Part shown: one piece after another, positions 17,957-21,910 of the stretch
Layout of the letters: every line of letters starts with the position of its first letter
Position numbering within the stretch: the stretch's first letter is position 1
Origin: Ralstonia mannitolilytica
Lineage (GTDB): Bacteria; Pseudomonadota; Gammaproteobacteria; Burkholderiales; Burkholderiaceae
Direction of reading: 5' to 3'
NCBI RefSeq assembly: GCF_905397375.1
Contig: NZ_CAJPVG010000021.1
Coordinates: forward strand, 1 to 21,910
DNA length: 21,910 bases
The notes under the pieces: model-generated
Database searches by the model: none
Told to the model about the DNA's origin: nothing
Seen by the model: the letters and a program-made list of their open reading frames with translations, nothing else
Position numbers and translations under genes: made by a program

Positions 17957-20397
17957 TCTTCGACCGCAGCTACAAACGGCTGCTGTATCAGGTCGTCGCC
18001 GGCACCATTGTCTTCCTGGCGATCGTGCTGGTCGGGCTGCTGGCCGCCGCGTCGGCCAACACCGAATTCTTCGACCGCTATTTCACGCTGCTCTACAAGG
18101 TCAACCTCGTCATCGGGGTGCTGCTGGTGGTGATCATTGGCGGGCTGATGCTGGCGCTCGCGCTGCGCGCGCGGCGCGGCAAGTTCGGCACGCGGCTGAT
18201 GACCAAGCTCGCGGTGTTCTTCGGGGTGGTTGGCGTGCTGCCGGGCGTGCTGATCTATCTCGTCTCGCTGCAGTTCGTTTCGCGCAGCATCGAATCGTGG
18301 TTCGACGTGAAGGTGGAGTCGGCGCTGGAGGCCGGCCTGAACCTCGGCCGCTCCACCATGGACGCCGCGCTGGCGGATCTGCAGAACAAGGGGCGCCTGA
18401 TCGCCGAGCAGCTCGGAGACGGCTCGGCCTCTGCCACCACGCTCACGCTCAACCGGCTGCGCGAGCAATTCGGCGTGCAGGAGGCGACCATCTTCACCAC
18501 CAGTGGCCGCGTGGTGGCCACGGCATCGAGTACGTATGACACGCTCGTGCCGAGCCTGCCCGACCAGGCCGTGCTCGAGCAGGCGCGCTCGCCCGGCGGC
18601 TATGCCAGCCTCGAAGGCGGCAGCGACTACGACGGCGACAACGGCCCGGCATCGGCCCCGCGCGCCGGCAATCGCCGCAACGATCTCTACCAGTTGCGCG
18701 TGGTCGTCGCACTGGGGACGGCCGCGCGCGAGGAGTCGGGGCTGCGGCTCGGCACAGCGGGGCGCAAGTGGGCCGGCACGGGCCTGCTCGCCGACCGCAC
18801 GCCGGAAGACGCCGGCAGCCCCTCGCGCGGCTTCGGCCTGGTCGGCGAAGCGAGCCGCGAAGAGCGCTTCCTGCAGCTCGTGCAGCCGGTTCCCCAGGCG
18901 CTGGCGCGCAACGCCGATGCCGTCCAGCACGCATACCAGGAGTACCAGGAGAAGGCGCTCGGCCGCACGGGCTTGCGCAAGATGTACATCGGCACGCTCA
19001 CGCTGACGCTGTTCCTGGCCGTCTTCATTGCGGTGATGCTGGCGCTGCTGCTCGGCGCACAGCTGGCACGGCCGCTGCTGATGCTGCTCCAGGGCACGCG
19101 TGAAGTGGCCGAGGGCGACCTCTCGCCCAAGCGCGAGCTGCATACGCGCGACGAACTCGGCCTGCTCACGCAGCAGTTCAACCAGATGACGCGCCAGTTG
19201 GCCGACGCGCGCCGGGCAGTGGAGCAGAATCGCGCGGCACTCGAGCAGTCGAAAGCCTATCTTGAGAGCGTGCTGACCAACCTGACCGCAGGCGTCTTCG
19301 TGTTCGACCACCGCTTCGTGCTGCTGACCGCCAACCCGGGTGCCGAGCGCATCTTCAAACAGCCCTTCGGCGCATGGGTCGGACAGGCCCTGGGCGGCAT
19401 CGCGCCGCTGGCCGCCTTCGCCTCGATCGTCGAGCAGGCCTTTGCCGAGCACGATGTGAGCGCTGCGGCGGGCGCCGCGGCCGCACACTGGCAGAAGCAG
19501 GTCGAAATTCCCGTGGAAGATGAAGACGAGCCGCTCACGCTGCTGGTGCGCGGCACGCGGCTGCCCGGCCCGTCTGTCGGCGCGCACGGCACGGAGCGCG
19601 GCTACGTGGTGGTGTTCGACGACATTTCCGACGTGATCTCGGCCCAGCGCTCGGTGGCCTGGGGCGAAGTCGCGCGGCGCCTGGCGCACGAGATCAAGAA
19701 TCCGCTCACGCCGATCCAGCTCTCCGCGGAGCGGCTGGAGATGAAGCTCTCGCCCAAGCTGTCGGAAGCCGACGCCGAGGTCTTGCGCCGCGGCGCCAGC
19801 ACGATCGTCAACCAGGTCGCGGCCATGAAGCGCATGGTGGATGACTTCCGCGACTACGCGCGCACGCCACCAGCCATGCTGCAGGAGCTCGACCTGAACG
19901 CGCTCGCGGCCGAAGTGCTGCACCTGTACGGCATCGATCACCCTGACCGCCACGAGCACCCCGTCATCGAGGCGAGGCTCGGCGCGGGCCTGCCGCTCAT
20001 CAAGGGCGACCCGACGCAGTTGCGCCAGGTCATCCACAACCTGCTGCAGAACGCGCAGGACGCGGTGGCCGAGAACGAAGCCGCCGGGCGACCTGCACCG
20101 CATGTCATGTTGCAAACTGACACGGTAGAATACGACGACGCCTCGGGCGCGCGGCGGCAGGCCGTGCGGCTTGCGATCGCGGACAACGGCGGCGGGTTCT
20201 CTTCCCGCATCCTCAACCGCGCCTTCGAGCCGTACGTCACGACCAAAGCCAAGGGCACAGGATTGGGCCTGGCCATGGTGAAGAAAATCATGGACGAGCA
20301 CGGCGCGCGCATCGAATTGCGCAACCGCCCGTCCCAATCCGGGGGCACCGAGATCATCGGCGCCCAGGTTTCCATCCTGTTCGTAAAACTCGCGTAG
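17953..20397 (+). CDS. ntrY: NtrY-type sensor histidine kinase
   Basis: This 814-residue membrane kinase should phosphorylate the response regulator encoded next. Three hydrophobic segments lie in the first 110 residues, a sensor region spans about 111-345, and another transmembrane helix lies at about 347-372. Then come a HAMP domain (about 372-425), a PAS domain (about 430-560) and the kinase core. The H-box is RRLAHEIKNPLTPIQ with His579. The ATP-binding domain has N-box HNLLQNAQDA (695-704), DNGGG (744-748) and GTGLGL (768-773). The H-box sequence is that of the NtrY group linked to nitrogen, redox or envelope sensing. A Gly/Asp-rich patch (221-235) in the sensor region is unusual. The start overlaps the previous stop (ATGA). 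Confidence 0.93.
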   Translation: MIFDRSYKRLLYQVVAGTIVFLAIVLVGLLAAASANTEFFDRYFTLLYKVNLVIGVLLVVIIGGLMLALALRARRGKFGTRLMTKLAVFFGVVGVLPGVLIYLVSLQFVSRSIESWFDVKVESALEAGLNLGRSTMDAALADLQNKGRLIAEQLGDGSASATTLTLNRLREQFGVQEATIFTTSGRVVATASSTYDTLVPSLPDQAVLEQARSPGGYASLEGGSDYDGDNGPASAPRAGNRRNDLYQLRVVVALGTAAREESGLRLGTAGRKWAGTGLLADRTPEDAGSPSRGFGLVGEASREERFLQLVQPVPQALARNADAVQHAYQEYQEKALGRTGLRKMYIGTLTLTLFLAVFIAVMLALLLGAQLARPLLMLLQGTREVAEGDLSPKRELHTRDELGLLTQQFNQMTRQLADARRAVEQNRAALEQSKAYLESVLTNLTAGVFVFDHRFVLLTANPGAERIFKQPFGAWVGQALGGIAPLAAFASIVEQAFAEHDVSAAAGAAAAHWQKQVEIPVEDEDEPLTLLVRGTRLPGPSVGAHGTERGYVVVFDDISDVISAQRSVAWGEVARRLAHEIKNPLTPIQLSAERLEMKLSPKLSEADAEVLRRGASTIVNQVAAMKRMVDDFRDYARTPPAMLQELDLNALAAEVLHLYGIDHPDRHEHPVIEARLGAGLPLIKGDPTQLRQVIHNLLQNAQDAVAENEAAGRPAPHVMLQTDTVEYDDASGARRQAVRLAIADNGGGFSSRILNRAFEPYVTTKAKGTGLGLAMVKKIMDEHGARIELRNRPSQSGGTEIIGAQVSILFVKLA

Positions 20398-20433
20398 CGC
20401 GGACGGCGATCCCGCCGCACATAGAGGAAAAGC

Positions 20434-21147
20434 ATGGCCACCATCCTCGTTGTCGACGACGAAATGGGTATCCGGGAGTTGCTCTCCGAAATCCTCGGAG
20501 ACGAAGGGCACGTTGTCGAAGTCGCCGAGAACGCGCAGCGTGCGCGCGAGTACCGCGCGAATGCAACGCCCGACCTCGTCCTGCTCGATATCTGGATGCC
20601 GGACACCGACGGCGTGACGTTGCTCAAGGAGTGGGCGTCGCAAGGTCTGCTGACCATGCCCGTGATCATGATGTCGGGCCATGCCACCATCGACACCGCT
20701 GTGGAGGCGACCAAGATCGGCGCGCTGAACTTTCTCGAGAAGCCGATCGCGCTGCAGAAGCTGCTGGCAGCCGTGGAGCAGGGCCTGTCGCGCGGCAAGG
20801 AAAAGCCACGTGCACCGGTGGCCGCAACCGCACCGGCCGCCTCGCTGGCGGGCGCAGCACCGGGCACGGCCGCCGCAGGCGCAGCCGCCACCGCAGAGCG
20901 CGCTGACATGAACGGCGCCCCCGCTCGCGCAGCCGAAGGCGGCGGCATGCAGTTCTCGTTCGACATGCCGCTGCGCGAAGCACGCGACCTGTTCGAACGT
21001 GCCTACTTCGAGTATCACCTGCAGCGCGAGGGCGGCAGCATGACGCGCGTGGCCGAAAAGACCGGCCTCGAGCGCACGCACCTGTATCGCAAGCTCAAGC
21101 AACTGGGCGTCGAACTCTCGCGCAACAAGAGCGAGCCGGCCGCCTGA
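20434..21147 (+). CDS. ntrX: NtrX-like response regulator without an AAA+ domain
   Basis: This 237-residue regulator has an N-terminal receiver domain (1-120) with the acidic pocket Asp8/Asp9, phospho-acceptor Asp52 (LVLLDIWMPD), Ser81 and Lys103. An Ala/Pro/Gly-rich linker (about 125-168) leads to a Fis-type helix-turn-helix (about 177-230, RVAEKTGLERTHLYRKLKQLG). The NtrX receiver and Fis domain are recognisable, but the central sigma54-activating AAA+ domain (about 240 residues, with GAFTGA) is absent, with no frameshift or remnant. It should therefore regulate without contacting sigma54 in the usual way. It lies 36 bases after ntrY with an AGAGGA site (20423-20428), so NtrY is the cognate kinase. 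An ActR/RegA-type label would also fit the architecture. Confidence 0.92.
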   Translation: MATILVVDDEMGIRELLSEILGDEGHVVEVAENAQRAREYRANATPDLVLLDIWMPDTDGVTLLKEWASQGLLTMPVIMMSGHATIDTAVEATKIGALNFLEKPIALQKLLAAVEQGLSRGKEKPRAPVAATAPAASLAGAAPGTAAAGAAATAERADMNGAPARAAEGGGMQFSFDMPLREARDLFERAYFEYHLQREGGSMTRVAEKTGLERTHLYRKLKQLGVELSRNKSEPAA

Positions 21148-21170
21148 TTCCCGAATCCTTCACCGATTGC

Positions 21171-21200
21171 TTGACGGCGGGGACCAAATCCTGCCATACT
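21171..21200 (+). promoter_or_regulatory. Putative promoter of tRNA-Phe
   Basis: TTGACG (21171-21176) and CATACT (21195-21200), 18 bases apart, end 15 bases before the tRNA. This is the spacing expected for a stable-RNA promoter with a short leader. It lies right after the ntrX stop. Confidence 0.6.
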
Positions 21201-21215
21201 TGCGCTTCTTTGCTT

Positions 21216-21291
21216 GGCCCGGTAGCTCAGTTGGTAGAGCAGCGGATTGAAAATCCGCGTGTCGGTGGTTCGATTCCGCCCCAGGCCACCA
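21216..21291 (+). tRNA. tRNA-Phe (anticodon GAA)
   Basis: The 76-base cloverleaf includes an encoded CCA (21289-21291). The D arm is GCTC/GAGC. The anticodon stem GCGGA/TCCGC encloses TTGAAAA with anticodon GAA, and the T arm GGTGG/CCGCC encloses TTCGATT. The acceptor stem pairs GGCCCGG with CCAGGCC, leaving one C-A mismatch at 5:68; all other acceptor pairs are Watson-Crick. The tRNA should still fold. It follows ntrX and is followed by its own terminator and then non-core sequence. Confidence 0.97.
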
Positions 21292-21297
21292 CTTTTC

Positions 21298-21331
21298 AAC
21301 GCCCAACCTCTATCGGTTGGGCGTTTTCGTT
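21298..21331 (+). terminator. Intrinsic terminator of tRNA-Phe
   Basis: A perfect 11-bp stem has arms AACGCCCAACC (21298-21308) and GGTTGGGCGTT (21315-21325), with a 6-base loop, followed by TTCGTTT. It lies 6 bases after the tRNA CCA. Confidence 0.88.
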
Positions 21332-21555
21332 TCCGGGTTCCCCGACGCCGCGCGGGGTTCGGCGGCGTTCTGCGTGTGCCACGCAGTGAAGCCGCACCGC
21401 CCGAAAGTCGCCCAGTTCGACTCTCTTTTGCTCTCTCTTCTCTCAAAACCGGCGCCAACTTCTTGGCGGAAGCGCACGCAGGCGGCCTCGTACGTCAATG
21501 ACTTGCGCGTGCGTCACGGCCAGCGGTTGTCCATCGTGCTTGGATGAGCAAGGCA
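21332..21555. other. Spacer between the tRNA-Phe terminator and the edge gene
   Basis: No convincing gene is seen here. Short open frames exist on both strands but lack ribosome sites and recognisable motifs. A pyrimidine-rich tract (about 21420-21444, CTCTCTTTTGCTCTCTC) stands out from the GC-rich surroundings. No integrase fragment and no repeat of the tRNA end is visible within the window. Confidence 0.5.
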
Positions 21556-21910
21556 TCAAGCCTGCACGGGGCTCAATGCTGCAGCACAGGGCATCGAGTA
21601 CAGCCCCGGGCGCCCCTGCACGACCTGGACGAGGGCCCGGTATGCAACGAGTGGCCCTTCGGCTTCCGGCTTACCCTTGTCGCGCGTCTTGACCTTGAAC
21701 ACGTCGATGGGCTTGTCGCTGTTGAGCCCGGCGCGCCGCATGATCTGGTCGGCGGTGCGGGGCTCGCCCTTGAACGACCACAGCGCGTCGAACACCGCGG
21801 CCTGAGCCTCGGTCAGCCGGATCGGGCCGTGCGGCCAGTCGGGCAGCGTGACCCAGCGGAAATCCGCCGAGAAAGGCCCCTTCACCGGCGTCGTTGGATC
21901 GCTGGCCTGC
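21556..21910 (-). CDS. Unrecognised protein, C-terminal part (runs off the right edge)
   Basis: The frame ends with TGA at 21556-21558 and is open to the window edge without a stop. The GTG at 21885 (MKGPFSAD) is one possible start, but eight further in-frame codons before the edge suggest a longer protein. The visible part reads FRWVTLPDWPHGPIRLTEAQ, then AAVFDALWSFKGEPRTADQI and RRAGLN. This could be a helix-turn-helix or winged-helix segment, with a second part ending QGRPGLYSM. I do not recognise the family. Proteins of this kind occur in phages and integrative elements, and the place beyond a tRNA fits that, but function is unassigned. Confidence 0.6.
   Translation of the reverse strand, partial: QASDPTTPVKGPFSADFRWVTLPDWPHGPIRLTEAQAAVFDALWSFKGEPRTADQIMRRAGLNSDKPIDVFKVKTRDKGKPEAEGPLVAYRALVQVVQGRPGLYSMPCAAALSPVQA

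Noticed and set aside
17431..21102. 1223-codon open frame on the minus strand
   Set aside because: It lies exactly opposite DUF4390, ntrY and ntrX, all with full domain motifs. Its translation is His/Arg/Ala-rich with no domain. This is the usual antisense artefact of high GC at third codon positions.

Overview
The window is high-GC chromosomal DNA with the gene content and order of a beta-proteobacterium. It most resembles Ralstonia or a close relative in the Burkholderiaceae. That assignment rests on protein flavour and synteny (topB - thioredoxin - dprA - LysM | def - fmt - htpX - rsmB - DUF4390 - ntrY - ntrX) and has not been checked against a database. Nearly all of it is housekeeping or conserved core; only the last ~600 bases look accessory.

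Layout. Bases 1-1338 hold the end of a cell-elongation operon: the tail of mrdA (PBP2) followed by rodA. A perfect 11-bp bidirectional hairpin (1341-1369) separates rodA from a convergent acyl-CoA synthetase gene on the minus strand. That gene is divergent from a LysR regulator across a 450-bp, partly AT-rich control region (3064-3513). A second convergent hairpin (4475-4501) closes the LysR gene against topB. Minus-strand genes follow: topB (topoisomerase III), a small thioredoxin-fold protein, dprA, and a secreted LysM protein.

From 10482 everything recognised is on the plus strand until the right edge: def, an ArnT-like membrane glycosyltransferase, fmt, a LysE/RhtB exporter, htpX, rsmB, a DUF4390 exported protein, and the NtrY/NtrX-type two-component pair, then tRNA-Phe with its own promoter and terminator. 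def and fmt act at the two ends of N-formylmethionine metabolism. rsmB modifies 16S rRNA. htpX is a membrane quality-control protease. rsmB, DUF4390 and ntrY are packed with gaps of 12 bases or fewer, and ntrX follows after 36, so they are probably one transcript.

After tRNA-Phe (21216-21291) the recognisable core ends. There is ~260 bp without a convincing gene, then the C-terminal part of an unrecognised protein running in from the right edge. A tRNA 3' end is a common integration site, and this tRNA has a C-A mismatch in its acceptor stem caused by the 3' half, so this is the best candidate for a core/accessory boundary.

I found no CRISPR array, insertion sequence, toxin-antitoxin pair, defence system or rRNA, and no convincing previously undescribed system. 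The items most worth following are the tRNA-Phe boundary, the NtrX-like regulator without a sigma54 AAA+ domain, the DUF4390-NtrYX linkage, and the palindromes between the acyl-CoA ligase and LysR genes.
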